In this document: positions 11,412-22,986 of the stretch, one piece after another | How positions within the stretch are numbered: the first letter of the stretch is position 1 | Layout of the letters: the number at the start of each line of letters is the position of its first letter | Made by a program: the position numbers and the translations under genes | Assembly: GCA_025201345.1 (NCBI GenBank) | Contig: JAIXMG010000008.1 | Location: 434,001 to 498,000, forward strand | DNA: 64,000 nucleotides | Direction of reading: 5' to 3' | DNA from: Thamnidium elegans | Taxonomy: Eukaryota; Mucoromycota; Mucoromycetes; Mucorales; Mucoraceae | The notes under the pieces: model-generated | Database searches by the model: none | What the model saw: the letters and a program-made list of their open reading frames with translations, nothing else | Told to the model about the DNA's origin: nothing

Positions 11412-12384
11412 ATGACAAAGAAGGTCAAGATTTTAATTTCAGAAGCTACTCAAGTCATTGACCCATTTGTAACTGAATTAGCTGCATGTATCGATAAAAG
11501 TAAACGAGTGCTAGTTATTACTGGAGCTGGTATTTCTTGTAGTAGCGGTATACCTGTAAGTTACAGTTTTTTTTTATTCTCATCTTGACGTATAAATCTG
11601 ATTATTATTATTTATTTTTTTTTTAAAAAAAAAGGACTTTCGTTCGTCAAAAGGGTTATATAACCGAGTAAAAAAGAAGCACCTTATGAAAGGTCAAGAC
11701 TTGTTTGACGCAACATTATTTCGAGATAAGAGACAAACAGAATGTTTTTATAGATTTATGGCTGAATTAAAATCGACTATTTCCACTGCATTACCTACGG
11801 CTACACATGGATTTATTCATGGATTACAAGAGCGAGGTCAACTGATGCGATACTATACACAGAATATTGATTGTTTAGAAGACTCACTTGATCTATCTGT
11901 TGTTAGACTTCACGGATCTATGGATAGAGTAAAATGCACATTGTGTACAGCCTCCTATACCTTTTCATTAGAATACCAAGATCAATTTAAAAATGGATAC
12001 CCACCTGTGTGTCCTCAATGTATTATATATGATAAAAAACGAACAGAGTTAGGTAAAAGACAGTTAGCTATGGGAACATTACGACCCACCATTGTACTTT
12101 ATAATGAAGATCACCCAGATGGAGAAAGTATTGGTAAATTACAAATTAAAGATTTAAGGCGAAAACCGGATTTTATGATAATAATGGGAACTTCATTAAA
12201 GATTGCTTCTTTAAAAAAGTTTATTAAAGAAGCAGCTAAATTAATTCATTCGAAATCTGGTAAAGTTGCCTTTATTAATAAGACGGCTCCTTCGAAAGAA
12301 TGGGAACATGTATTTGATTATGAAGTATTAGGACATACGGACGATTGGGTTCAATTAACGCAACAAAAGCTAAAAAAAAATTAA
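11412..12384 (+). CDS. Sirtuin, NAD-dependent protein deacetylase (Hst3/Hst4-like)
   Basis: Exons 11412-11555 and 11635-12384, 297 aa. NAD-binding GAGISCSSGIPDFRSSKGL is split by the intron after the Pro. TQNID follows at about residue 123, and the catalytic His is in VRLHGS (His141). The zinc ribbon is CTLC and CPQC, and LRPTIVLYNE and IMGTSLKIASLKKF complete the Rossmann fold. The GQDLFDATLFRD segment resembles Hst3/Hst4, the yeast enzymes that remove acetyl from histone H3 Lys56. Substrate here is therefore inferred, not shown. The Gly usually found after TQNID is Cys. At about 300 aa it is nearly all catalytic core and lacks long extensions. No targeting signal seen. Confidence 0.88.
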
Positions 12385-12552
12385 GCCCTTTTGTTTATAT
12401 TATTATTTTAAGCCAATAGTGAACTTTTTGTTCAGCCCAGCGTAGTATTGTATATACACTATAATGTAAATATAAATAAACAAGATATATAAAAATCTTC
12501 CTTTTTTTTTTTTTTTTTTTTTTCTCTTTTTCTTCTTGTACAATATATCCGA

Positions 12553-12998
12553 ATGTCATGTAAGTCTCTTTCTTTTTTTCTTCTTTCCCACCGAATAACG
12601 TGGACCTGACTCTAATTATGTAATACAACAATAAAACACACACACACACACGTAAAAAAGCAAAAGACGGATTTTATACAGAAACACCACTAGGAAATGA
12701 ACAAGATGGAATATTTTCAACACCAGACCGAAGGAATTTGGTAAAAAAAAAAAGCCATTCTGTAGATTGATATAATAGTTGAGCTAAAATAACCTAGATC
12801 ATTGGTTGTACACTAGGGGTAGTTTTATTTATATCACTATTGGTGGGCTGTATATTTGTAGTAAAGCTGTACTATCGACAAGACCCAGAAGAAGAAGAAT
12901 GGATGATCGAAACAAAACAAAGTCTAGTATTAAATCCTGGTTCACAATTCTCATTAGCTATACAAAAGGCTTCTGAAATACCCAGCTCTCCACACTGA
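12553..12998 (+). CDS. Small single-pass membrane protein (hypothetical)
   Basis: Exons 12553-12559, 12667-12740 and 12798-12998 give 93 aa ending in TGA. The first coding exon is only ATGTCAT, with a consensus GTAAGT donor; its phase matches the next exon (T plus AC). A start by other means is not available in frame. The protein has about 27 polar N-terminal residues, a strong hydrophobic helix (IIGCTLGVVLFISLLVGCIF), a basic stop-transfer region (KLYYRQ), an acidic cluster (DPEEEEW) and a Ser-rich tail. No family recognised. It starts about 170 bp after the sirtuin stop on the same strand. Confidence 0.55.
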
Positions 12999-13148
12999 CA
13001 ACATACTAATTATATACCCACTGTAAATATCATATAAATAAAATAAAACCTCGGAATTAAAATAACATGTGAAAAAGAGAAAAAAGTATAAATTTAAGAG
13101 TCCTTTTTTTCTTTTTTTTTTACTTTCTTCTTTTTCTTTATTTATATT

Positions 13149-13917
13149 ATGCTTATGCTTACCCGTCCTTCTAATAAGTGGCTAACAATTATTTTATTAA
13201 AATGGATGGGTTATTCTTCATTCGCTGCTGCTATAGTGAGTGTATTAGTTTACATATACAAGAAGAAACATTATACCATAGAACCCAAATCTTCTTTACG
13301 AATTAATACAAGTTATCATTCTAATTTAAACAATCAAATACAACTATTAACTCCTCCTCCATCGCCTGAACCCTCAAAGAGTTGGAGCACCAGGTTATTA
13401 AATGGTGTCATCTCAGCTACTAGAAAAAGAAAGAGACTAACTATTTCTTTAAAGAATGTAAGCTATTTTATACATATAAAAACTTAATATATACTAAATA
13501 AAAACCTAGACTGTACTGTGGAACCCAAGCAGAGACGTCAATACGCCAATTCATGCGTTTCACGAGAACACAGTGACACTCCTAAACAAGCTTGTTCAAC
13601 TCTATGACATTTACGTCATAACCCACTTAAACTCGACAGAAGAGCGTGATCAAATCAACAGGCTATTAAGCAACACTAATATAGACCCCCATAAGATACT
13701 ATTTTGCTCAACTGAGCAAGGAAAGTTACATATGATTCAACACTTGCAACCTCATATTCATATCGAAGGAGGTTGCGAGTCTACTGATGGTAGTTTTATT
13801 ATCAATCAATTAAATGTGGAACAAAAGATCTGGATCAAGAAAAATAATCCTACGTTTGATACTGATAATATTCAATTATCTAATAATATACACAATACTT
13901 GGATAGCTCAGTGTTAG
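13149..13917 (+). CDS. PEX22: Peroxin-22-like peroxisomal membrane protein
   Basis: Exons 13149-13457 and 13510-13917, 238 aa. An N-terminal membrane helix (YSSFAAAIVSVLVYIY) with flanking basic residues is followed by a Pro/Ser-rich linker (LLTPPPSPEPSKSW) and a soluble domain beginning KRLTISLKNTVLWNPS. The domain contains HAFHENTVTLLNKLVQLYD, ITHLNSTEERDQI and ILFCSTEQGKLHMIQH, which I associate with the Pex22 family. In yeast and plants Pex22 anchors the ubiquitin-conjugating enzyme Pex4 at the peroxisome for receptor recycling. Length and one-TM topology agree with the family. The role here is transferred from known Pex22 proteins. Confidence 0.75.
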
Positions 13918-14172
13918 AAATTTATATATACCCTTTAGCCCTTTAATTAATAAAATCTAGTATGGATGCAATCTAAAATAGTGCATCTGTTAGTCATACC
14001 TTAATATTTATATGGCATGTGATATCTCTCTCTTTTTTTTATTTTATTTTTATATATAGGCAATATTTCCATTAAGTATCATTGGTTGCCTTTTGTACAC
14101 ATGCTCTCATTAAAAAAAAAAAAAAAAAAAAAAAATATATTAGCAAACTTTTTTTTGATACTTTAACAACAA

Positions 14173-15108
14173 ATGAGTTCCAGAAAACATAAGAAAAGCC
14201 ACGAGTCCGATCGCCATAGCAGCAACAGCAGTAAGCGTTCCAGCAAAAGAGCCTACGATTCCGACGAGAGTTCTCACAAACGATCCAGTAAAAGACGCGG
14301 CAGCGACACCACCGACCACCTCCCAGATTCTTTAAAATCGACCATTACGCCCATCACCGAAGACGCCTACTTTGAAAAATCCACTGAATTCAGGCTCTGG
14401 TTAAAAGAACACAAACACAAATACATTGATGAAATCAGTTCCAAGGAATCGCGTCGATACTTTAAAAAGTTCGTAACCAAGTGGAATGATTTTGAGCTCG
14501 ATGCCAAGTTTTACAAAGGCGTGAATTCAACTCAACTGTCTAGCTCGGATTCAACCAGGTTTAAATGGTCGTTTGCCAAAAAAATCGATCAATCAGAACT
14601 GGATTCGGTACGTGATAGCGTTGATAGCATGACGGCGTTAAGTCGAGGTGAAGACAAGTTAAAGCGAAGAGCCAATGTAGGCCCCACCATGCCAACCATT
14701 GACACCTTTAATAAAGAAAAAAAGTTGGAGGCCGAACACGCGCAACGCAAGTACGAGCAAAAGAAATCACGAGAAAGAAGAACAGAAGCGTTAGATGAAG
14801 TAGCCCCGAGAGAAACAGGTCGTGAAGCACAAATAGCTAAAAAACGAGCTTTAAATGCATACCATAAGCGAGAGCCTAGTCCTGATATTGAATTAAGTGA
14901 GGCTGATTTGATGGGCGGTGATGATTTCAAGGCTCGATTGGCAGCAGAAAGAAGAGCAAATGAAGTGAGAGAGGCCAGACGTAAAGAAAGACAGGACCAA
15001 AGATTGGCACCTACTCTTGGAAAGATGGATGAATACAAGGCAAAGGAGAATGCTACCATGGAAATGTTTAGGAAAATGGCTGAAGAGAATAAAAGAAGAC
15101 GCGAGTAA
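14173..15108 (+). CDS. Ser/Arg-Lys-rich coiled-coil nuclear protein (conserved, role unknown)
   Basis: Intronless, 311 aa. The first 45 residues are an RS-like low-complexity region (repeats of KRSS, SKR, HKK) typical of splicing-related or nuclear proteins. Residues about 57-125 form a compact conserved-looking domain with AYFEKSTEFRLWLKEHKHKYI, YFKKFVTKWNDFELD and KFYKGV. The rest is highly charged helix, with GPTMPTID, LDEVAPRETGREAQIAKKRA and LMGGDDFKARLAAER. This layout matches a widespread eukaryotic family of RNA-processing-associated proteins, but I cannot name it with confidence. GC content is higher than in its neighbours. Confidence 0.82.
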   Translation: MSSRKHKKSHESDRHSSNSSKRSSKRAYDSDESSHKRSSKRRGSDTTDHLPDSLKSTITPITEDAYFEKSTEFRLWLKEHKHKYIDEISSKESRRYFKKFVTKWNDFELDAKFYKGVNSTQLSSSDSTRFKWSFAKKIDQSELDSVRDSVDSMTALSRGEDKLKRRANVGPTMPTIDTFNKEKKLEAEHAQRKYEQKKSRERRTEALDEVAPRETGREAQIAKKRALNAYHKREPSPDIELSEADLMGGDDFKARLAAERRANEVREARRKERQDQRLAPTLGKMDEYKAKENATMEMFRKMAEENKRRRE

Positions 15109-15328
15109 AAACATATTCACACACACACACGCGCATACACCTAGTATTTTTTTTTTCTCTCTTTGGTGTAATAATAATAGTAAATAAACAAAAAGGTTAT
15201 GACAATTGAGGCTGTCATTTTTTTTTTTGAATTTTCAAGTGCAGAAAACAGATAAAAAATGAACAGTTTTTCTTTCTTTCTTTCTCTTTTCTATTCTTTA
15301 CTTTTTTTTTCTTCGCTTATTAAAGCAA

Positions 15329-16008
15329 ATGGTTGCCATCTTTTCAGTATTAGGTGTTGTCTGCGCATTTTTGGGATTAAGTGTATTCTTACTCTCCATG
15401 ATATGCTTGCTACCTGTCAATATATACAATGCCATTATATCCTGTATGAAATTAAAGCACGCAATTCCACTCTTAGATACCTCTATCATCCCTACGCTAT
15501 TCTTCGGCGGCAGTATCTTGATGTCCATCATCAGTTTATGTTTATTCTATAAAATCACCGAAAAGGAGCAAGTGAGAAAGAGTCAAGCGTATGGAAAAAC
15601 GGCTGATTACCGTGCCACAACACCTTATAACCAAACCAGTCATCATAATCCATTTAGTCATCATAAGCATAGTTTATTGAATAATTATACTTATAGTTTT
15701 GTTGTCATTAATGCCATGTGGGTTTGCACAGGTACATTAGTTTTTGTTTTTGTCGTTGGTTACTTGTTTGTTTTTTTAACTTTTTTTTGTTGTTGTTGTT
15801 ATTAGGTTCGTTTCTCTTGCATACGCTAGTTTCGGATGATACTACGGAACGAGTAATGGAAATAATTAGATCCCAGGTCTACCTTCTTCGGTTAAATATG
15901 ATTGTTTTATCGGTGGCTGCTAGTGCCATGTGTGTCTCTTCTTTATTCTTCGCTATAGGTAAATCAAAAAAGTCGACGGAATCAACTCCTTTGTTTTCGG
16001 CTGTTTAA
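15329..16008 (+). CDS. Four-transmembrane-helix protein (hypothetical)
   Basis: Exons 15329-15731 and 15806-16008, 201 aa. Hydrophobic helices occur near residues 1-28 (FSVLGVVCAFLGLSVFLLSM), 50-75 (PTLFFGGSILMSIISLCLF), 122-145 and 170-190 (MIVLSVAASAMCVSSLFFA). A polar His/Asn-rich loop (TSHHNPFSHHKHS) lies between the second and third helices, and the tail is short and basic/Ser-rich. The first helix starts right at the N-terminus, so it may act as a signal anchor. Tetraspan architecture, but no diagnostic motif seen. Start chosen at the first ATG of the open frame. Confidence 0.7.
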
Positions 16009-17094
16009 TCGGTTTTATACATGTAAAAACCAAAAAAGCTATGTAAATAAAAATACTCTTTTTTTTTTTTTTTTTTTTTTGGTACAACTACCCCTAGTTG
16101 TACAACCTAGTGTCATTTCTTTTTCTTGTGAAGTGTTTGCCTTTTAGCCATTGTTCTAGATCGATACCTGACTCGCTCTATCTTGCTCTTTCGTTCTCTC
16201 TTTATTAAAAGAAAAGAACTCTTTCGTGTAATTTCTACGACCTTGTTTCTATCACGGGTCGATAATTAAGTTTTGAGGCTGCGGGGGATCTTGAGCACAT
16301 TAATATAAACTTTGGCACAGTTTGAGTGTAACTCGTGTTACAAAGAAAAAATCAGGTTTTTTTTTTCGAAGAACTTCAATACCTTAAAAAAAAGTATCCC
16401 GTATAAACAAAAAAGAAGAAATGTACTGCTTACTGCATTATTTATATAAAATCAAATACTGTAGTTGCGTTTATTTTATAGTATGATAATTTAAATTTAA
16501 AACCATTAAAGTGATACTCACTACATTATTTTTTTCTTTGGTTCTAAAGGATGCACAAGAGTTAGTGTAACTTTTTCATAAGGTTAAACAAGTGTATGTA
16601 ATTTTAGATATATACATATACAGCGAGCAGTTCATTGTTTATTAAAGTTTCTTTAAAAGAGCACGGCTATTTTTTTTAATAAGAAAAAAAAAGAACTTTA
16701 AAATTGTTACCAATGAAAAAGAAAACAAGTAAACTGTTTCAAGTTATTAGTATCGTTCCCTAATACCGGGTTCCCGTTTTTTTATATATAAAATAACTAC
16801 TTCAACAAATGGCGTATAATTTGCGTGTAGATACGGCTTTACATCATAAAAAAAGGGGGTTTTTAATGAAGATTGTTTTATCAAAAATTATTTAAAGGTA
16901 CAAAAGAAGACTTATTAAGAAATAAATTATATTAGGAATGCAAAAAGAAAAGAGAGAAAGAGAAAGCAAAAAAAAAAAGGATAGAATTAATCGTAGTATT
17001 ATGAGTATAATGATATATAATAGTAACGTAAGTGAAGAAAATTAAGTACATGAAAAAAATAAAAAATTATGACGAAAAAGAAGCAAACAACTTC
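16009..17094. other. Intergenic between convergent genes, no gene seen
   Basis: 3' flanks of the four-TM gene (plus) and the cyclase-like gene (minus). Contains a T20 tract followed by a perfect hairpin (separate entry) and simple A/T repeats. No coding support. Confidence 0.55.
16082..16103. repeat. Perfect inverted repeat (9-bp arms, 4-nt loop)
   Basis: GTACAACTA, CCCC, TAGTTGTAC. It directly follows a T20 tract, about 75 bp after the four-TM stop codon. It could fold into a hairpin in the 3' UTR or be a dimeric protein-binding site. Confidence 0.6.
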
Positions 17095-20000
17095 CTAAGC
17101 AGTAAGATCAGCCGGAGTGTCTCTAGAATATAAGTTTGCAGGATCTGGGTTACAGTAAACATGCGACGGAATTTTCAAATCATCGAAATCTGCTTTTGCT
17201 CTTTGAGTCCATTCAATTCTATCAGCAGGAGTGAACGCGTATTTGCCCAAATTAGCCCAATAAAAAGACTTTAAGAACCGGATCTCTTGAATAAATCGCA
17301 TCTCCAGCACACCGTGTTGAAGCACCATAAATCCTTCTACTGTTCGGCCCGTACTGATATAAGGTAAGGCTCTGGCCAGGTACAAACAAGGTTGTGTGAA
17401 TTCCCAGAATTTCACTTGTTGAAATGCATGATTGATTCGAGATACGCCAAGAATAAATCGGTCATAGTTTTTTGAGTCCCCTGTCGATACGAAATCTACT
17501 TCGGCGTCTTCCACCATACAGTACATTCCCATCGTAGCAAAAATTAAACCATAGATAGGAAAAATATTAGCTAAGAAAGAGAAAAAAAAAGTTTAATTTT
17601 TATATGCATAAATAAATAAATAAAAAAATCAGTATCTTACGCGTTACGGTCAATAGCGGTAGGATGGCTACTAGGCTTTTAGTATGTCTTCGCGCATGCT
17701 CATAATTGCGAGTTCTAGCATAATAACACATCAAGGTGCCATAGATAGCAATCTTATTATAATCGGCTGACTGCTGCTTTAAATGGTTCTCCAACAAGGC
17801 CACAAACGGTTCACATTCGCGTAATCTATCCATAATCAAGGCATTTCCAATATTATACACACCTAACCAAATCTCAGCTTCAAAATCACAATTACTATGC
17901 GCTGTATCCGCCATCTGTTTCAGCAGCAATAGATCATCTGGTGAGTTATCCAACGTTCCTTCAAAGATGCGCATGGTGATCACAAGCCCCACCGACCGAT
18001 AAAACGCTTGACAGTCCGTAATAACACCCAATGTCTTGACAGCATCAATCGATTGGTATAATAAATCTCTCGCGTTCTTAAATTTTCCAGCAGCAAAACA
18101 CAGGTGAGAACAAATAGTGAGTGTATCGGCGTCGTTTTTTTCGTCCATGTAACGAAGTGCTTTGGTAATATAAAATATACTTTGTTCTTTTTCATCATTT
18201 AGCCAGCTCAGTAATGAATTTCTTGCCAGGAACATGGTATAGTTGGGTCCGACTTCGTTTAATCGCTCACATGCATTTAGTCCCACAAGACAGGTATACA
18301 CGAATGCTCGTCCTTTACCGGTATAAAAGTAAATATTGGAAAGTTGCGCCATAATCTCTACTACTCGTTTTCCAATCTCCCTCTTTATATTCTTATCAAT
18401 CTTTCGGAACACACGTAACTTGCGATGTCTAAACTGCGCTAATCGGTTGACCCAAAACTTGTACAAGAACTCTGGTTCACTTCTAGGCCATGATTCACCA
18501 ATACACTCCAAAGCTTGGTACAAAAAGTGCTCTCCTTCATTTAATTTGGTACGCATAGTGAAACACATACCTAATCGACGATAGATATCACTACGATGTA
18601 TACTGCCAAACTTAGCGGCCAAATCTTCATTTTCGTCCAGGATTTTAACAATGCGTTCTAAATTGGCTGTGGCTTCTGGCAGCAAGTAAGATTTCATGTT
18701 TACGTCTGCAAGTGCTTCCAAAAAATAAAGTTGTTTATCGAGCCAGTCTGTTTGAAGATAATGTCGTGTGACCTTGCCCAATAAATCTGTATAATTTTCT
18801 CGTGTCAGATTGCCTTCATAATATTTAGCGAGTAATCGATGTAACAAGATTCTGGTTTCATAAGACACCATATCATAAATGCTCTGTGGAATTGTAATAT
18901 GAGCAAATGTAAATACTTGGTCGGTGCCCAAGATATTATCATCTACTCTTTGAATAAAATGATACACATCGTATTTTTCAATTCTTTCTCGTACAATTTC
19001 ATCTGTGGTATTTTTAAAATCTGTATTGTTGTCTTTTATCACGGACTGGATCTCCTTGATGGTAAAGTATTGGTCCAAGCAACTAGCAACTGTTAAAAAC
19101 TCTTGAAAGCTACCTTCTAATCGATCAAACTGCATCTTGATAATTCGTTTATAATCAAAGTTACCAAGCAAATCTTCTAAATCGAATTGATTGTTACTAG
19201 GAACAAGTACACACTCAACTACTGTAACATGATTAAAGTCTTTCAATACAATAGCCATATTCTTGACATAGAGTGGGTTTCCTGCCGTACGTTTTTGAAT
19301 CACACGTACAATTTCGGGACTTACACTCTTGACACCAGCAGTTTGAAAGGTCTGTAAGATAATCTCTCCAATTTCAGCTGCACCTAACCCATTTAGCTCA
19401 ATCTCTTGCGAATAACCAGTTTCACGAAACGTATTGATAAACCCAACATTATAATCTTTGACAGGACGAGTGGCTAGCACCAACATGACACGCTGACAAT
19501 GTTCATGAATATCTTGAAGCAATCGAATAGAAGCAGAATCAGCCCATTGAATATCATCAGAAATAAAAACAAGATTAACGTGTTCAGAAACGTATCGGAC
19601 CATACGAGTAATAAGTTTGGTCAGCAAGATATCTCGACCGCGACCATCTAAACGTTGTGTGTATCGGTTATCTTCTACATCAGATAACGTATTAAACACT
19701 ACTTTAAACAAAGGTAGAAATCCATCTTCTTCACCACAGATACGAAGACACCGAATAATAAGCTCCACAATTTCGTTGCTTCCAGCTTCAGAAGGGTCCG
19801 CCTGGTCTTGCATTGAAGATCTAGAACGTGTAGAATACCTTGTCAAGCGTTGTGTATTAACGTTGCTATTATTATTACTGCCAGTATCTTTAGTAGTAGT
19901 CGGTGAAGGAATAACAGATGTTGTAGAAGAATTGGCGGATGTTTCTCCAACTGCGTGGGAATTTGTAGATTCGTTTAGTTGAATAGCACCTGATCCAGTC

Positions 20001-22753
20001 AAGTAAGATACTCTTCTTTTGGCATTTTGAGGCACTTGATTTGAATCAATGATTTCAAACAATGCTAATAAAATATTTTTTACCAAATAATACTTTGAAC
20101 TTTTTTCGACTAGAAAAAAAAATTAATATTTTAGGCAAATAATAATAATAAAAAAGTATATATACCTTCTGTGGAAGAAGACCAACAACAAACAGTTCCA
20201 TGAGATCCAACAGTTCTACAAAGAGCATGACAAAAGAAACTTTTACCAACCCCAGAAGGACCAGCGATTACTAATAAATGATGGTTGGGGGCTTCAGCCC
20301 AATCATCTGCAAAGTCTGTTGCAGCGCCCATCTCTAACTTGTACCCAATAAAATCCGAATTCTTTTCTTGACTTTGAGTGGAGATACGTTTGGTTTTTAA
20401 AGTAGCAAATTGAATAATACCATAAAGATGAATTGGCTTTACTTTTCCTTTTACAAAGTTTTCTCCATAGTCTTCAAATTCACAGGTTCTACCAATTTGT
20501 TGTTTTGTGGCAAAGTCACAAATAATATTCTTTTTGGAAAATGGAAACTTTAACATTCGAACCGCTAAAATAATTGTATCGCCTGCAATCGCTGGATCTC
20601 GGCGGTAGGGATTACCTTGTGGTAAAACTGAATTGAAAATAACTCCTGTGGATAATGAGATTGAAAAGTCTTCTAAAAACTCTTCGAATTTTTCGCGAAG
20701 TTCAATAGCTGCTTTGGCTGCAAATACTGCTTCTCGTTCATGAGAAAGTGGTGGTAAACCAAATACTGCTAGTAGTGTTGCTCCTTTATCGTCTACGGCA
20801 AATTGTTGTAACACACCTACGCCAAAAAAAAAAAAGTATAGATTAGCACATATAGTATACAATGAGTCTAAATATATAAATATAAATTCCTCCAACCTTC
20901 GTATTTCACTAAAGCTTCTATAGTTGCGATGGATGCTCTTTGCGCAATTTGTATCCCTTCAGGAGTAGCTACATTTAATTTACCTAAACTGATAAACATG
21001 ATGGTAACGTCTCTGAACTGAGCAGGAAAATTATCGTCAGGACTATTTTGAAGACGATATAACGCACTACGATTAAGGTACTTGAAATAATAAGGGTCAG
21101 GATCAGATGACAACTCTAAATAAGACGCATCTCTGGTACGAGCTATCAAGGGCTCTATATTTAAAGTAGCCGCCCGATTCATTAATCCGGGCCGAGTAGC
21201 CAAGTAATTGGCATGTGGGGTAGAATGTCCTTTGGCAGTAGTAAGACGAGTACCTTTCTTATGAGTACGAACATCAGAGCTTTTTACTACATAAAATTGT
21301 TTACGTTTTTCGTAGTATAAACTCATCATGGCTTGGTTTTGAAATATTTCATAGGCTTCTGGTGTTATACTCATTTCACCAGCTTTGGCTGCAGCTAAGG
21401 CTTCTTCCAATGACTCCACAGCAGGTCCACAAATGGCATATTCTAATCTTCCAATATAATCTATTCCATAATCTACTGCATCGTCATTTCCACTAGTGCT
21501 GGTGTAAGAAAACCTAGGGTTTTTATTTCCTGCGGCAGCGGCGGCAGCAGCAGCAGACGTATTAGGCTTAAGATCACCTAGAATAATATTAGTAACATTT
21601 CCACAGGATAAAGCTATGTGTAACTCTAAATCAACTGAATTTACAGTTTCTCTTGTTGTATCACTTGTGTCACTTGCTCTTCTACTTGCATAAACTTTAT
21701 TCTTTCTTCCCTTTCCAAATAATAAGGGTATACAATTCCAAAAATTAAATGCTGTAGAATATTCTTCGGCATAAGTATGATCGAGATTTTCTGTGGAACC
21801 TATAAGTAAACTATCTCTAGATGAAGAAGATGATCGTTGACTATTTCCACCCTCAAATAAATAAAATCGTTGGTTTTTTTCGGTATGTACTCTTCGGTCA
21901 ATTTCTCCCGTTATTGATGATTTATGTTTTGTACGTTCTTCGGCTGTCAAATAAACACGGTAATGAGATAATCTGGCTAATAATTGTAATCCACATTCAA
22001 CTGCTTTGCGAACTAATACATTCTTTTGTCTTGCTTTGATGTTATCGTCATTGGTATCATCATTATCGTCATCGCCGAAATTGTTTGATTGAAAGCTGAC
22101 CAATACTGCATCACCTAGAAACTGTAACATAGAACAATAAGAAAATAATAATATAATTTAAGGTTGAGTAACCCGACAAACCTTTACTACATCGCCTCCA
22201 AAATGTTCAATGATTTCAATACACTATTTTTAGAAAATTAATTCCTTTCCGCCATGTTTTTTTTCTCTAAAAAAAAAAGAACAAAAAAAACATACTTCTC
22301 CCATATATGAACCAATTTCCAGAGCAATAGCTTCGGCTCCAGAGTCTCCTTTCTCGGCTGCCATGGTCGTAAGCTACAAATAAAATAATACCGGATGTGA
22401 AAAAGGGGAACCGCTTTATTTATTAATATAAATGCTTCCATATCGTATATGTATCATAAAACTCTTACTGCACTAAAACCTATACATTTATATATCAGCA
22501 TAATTCTTTTTTATCGAGATATATTCCTATATATTACTTACCGACAACGTCTACCATTAACACAACACCAAACTGAGACTGACTGTAGGGTATTTCTAAA
22601 TGTTCTTGGTGGGCATGTAAGGATCTTACATACTACAAAGCATAAAAAAAAAATAGAAAAAAAAAAAAAGAATGAATTGGTTACTGATTATTCTTCTTTA
22701 TTCCAATTCAAATATAAAAGTACTTTGGCTATAAAAGGTGCAATGTTCAGCAT
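17095..22753 (-). CDS. Soluble adenylyl cyclase (ADCY10)-like: tandem class III cyclase domains, NTPase, helical-repeat tail
   Basis: Exons (minus) 22753-22724, 22632-22542, 22479-22469, 22373-22296, 22223-22182, 22121-20897, 20816-20166, 20109-17641, 17570-17095 sum to 1,691 codons. C1 domain: LMVDVVGFSALT and FGGDVVKFLGDAVLVSF supply both metal Asp residues (Asp38, Asp88) and the base-binding Lys84. C1 is stretched by a low-complexity insert (about residues 150-250). C2 (about 480-625): FAVDDKGATLLAVFGLPP and IAGDTIILAVRM. Then Walker A GPSGVGKS (about 678-685) and Walker B-like LVFISDDIQWAD, followed by about 900 aa of helical, TPR-like sequence. This is the order of animal soluble AC (ATP to cAMP, bicarbonate-sensitive in mammals). 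No membrane helices seen. The 10-codon first exon is the least certain part. Confidence 0.88.
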
Positions 22754-22979
22754 TACTAGCGTGCCTCAGTAAATAAGGTCTTTTTTTATCGTTTTTTTTT
22801 GTATATACAAAAGGGCTTTTTTTTTATTTATTTATTTAGATAAAATAGTTTAAGAAAAAAAAGAAGAAAAAAAAGAAATATAAGTTACTACTCCCCCCAA
22901 CCAGCTTAGCGTCAAGTGAAACGTTTTTTTTTTTTATATATATATGGTGTGCCACCTAACTGGGAAAAAAAAAAATAGA

Positions 22980-22986
22980 TGACGTG
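22980..22986 (+). promoter_or_regulatory. CRE half-site-like TGACGTG upstream of the cyclase-like gene
   Basis: TGACGTG about 230 bp before the proposed start of the cyclase-like gene. Matches a TGACG bZIP half site. Short motif, so chance occurrence is possible. Confidence 0.25.

Noticed and set aside
12640..12652. CA repeat before the small membrane-protein exon as part of a coding exon (open frame reads through it)
   Set aside because: The spliced ATGTCAT exon explains the start better; the repeat then lies in the intron.
14589..15126. Minus-strand open frames of 156 and 77 aa opposite the RS-rich gene
   Set aside because: Shadow frames produced by the biased codon use of the plus-strand gene.
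19617..19982. Plus-strand 121-aa open frame inside the cyclase-like gene
   Set aside because: Antisense shadow of the well-supported NTPase and linker region.
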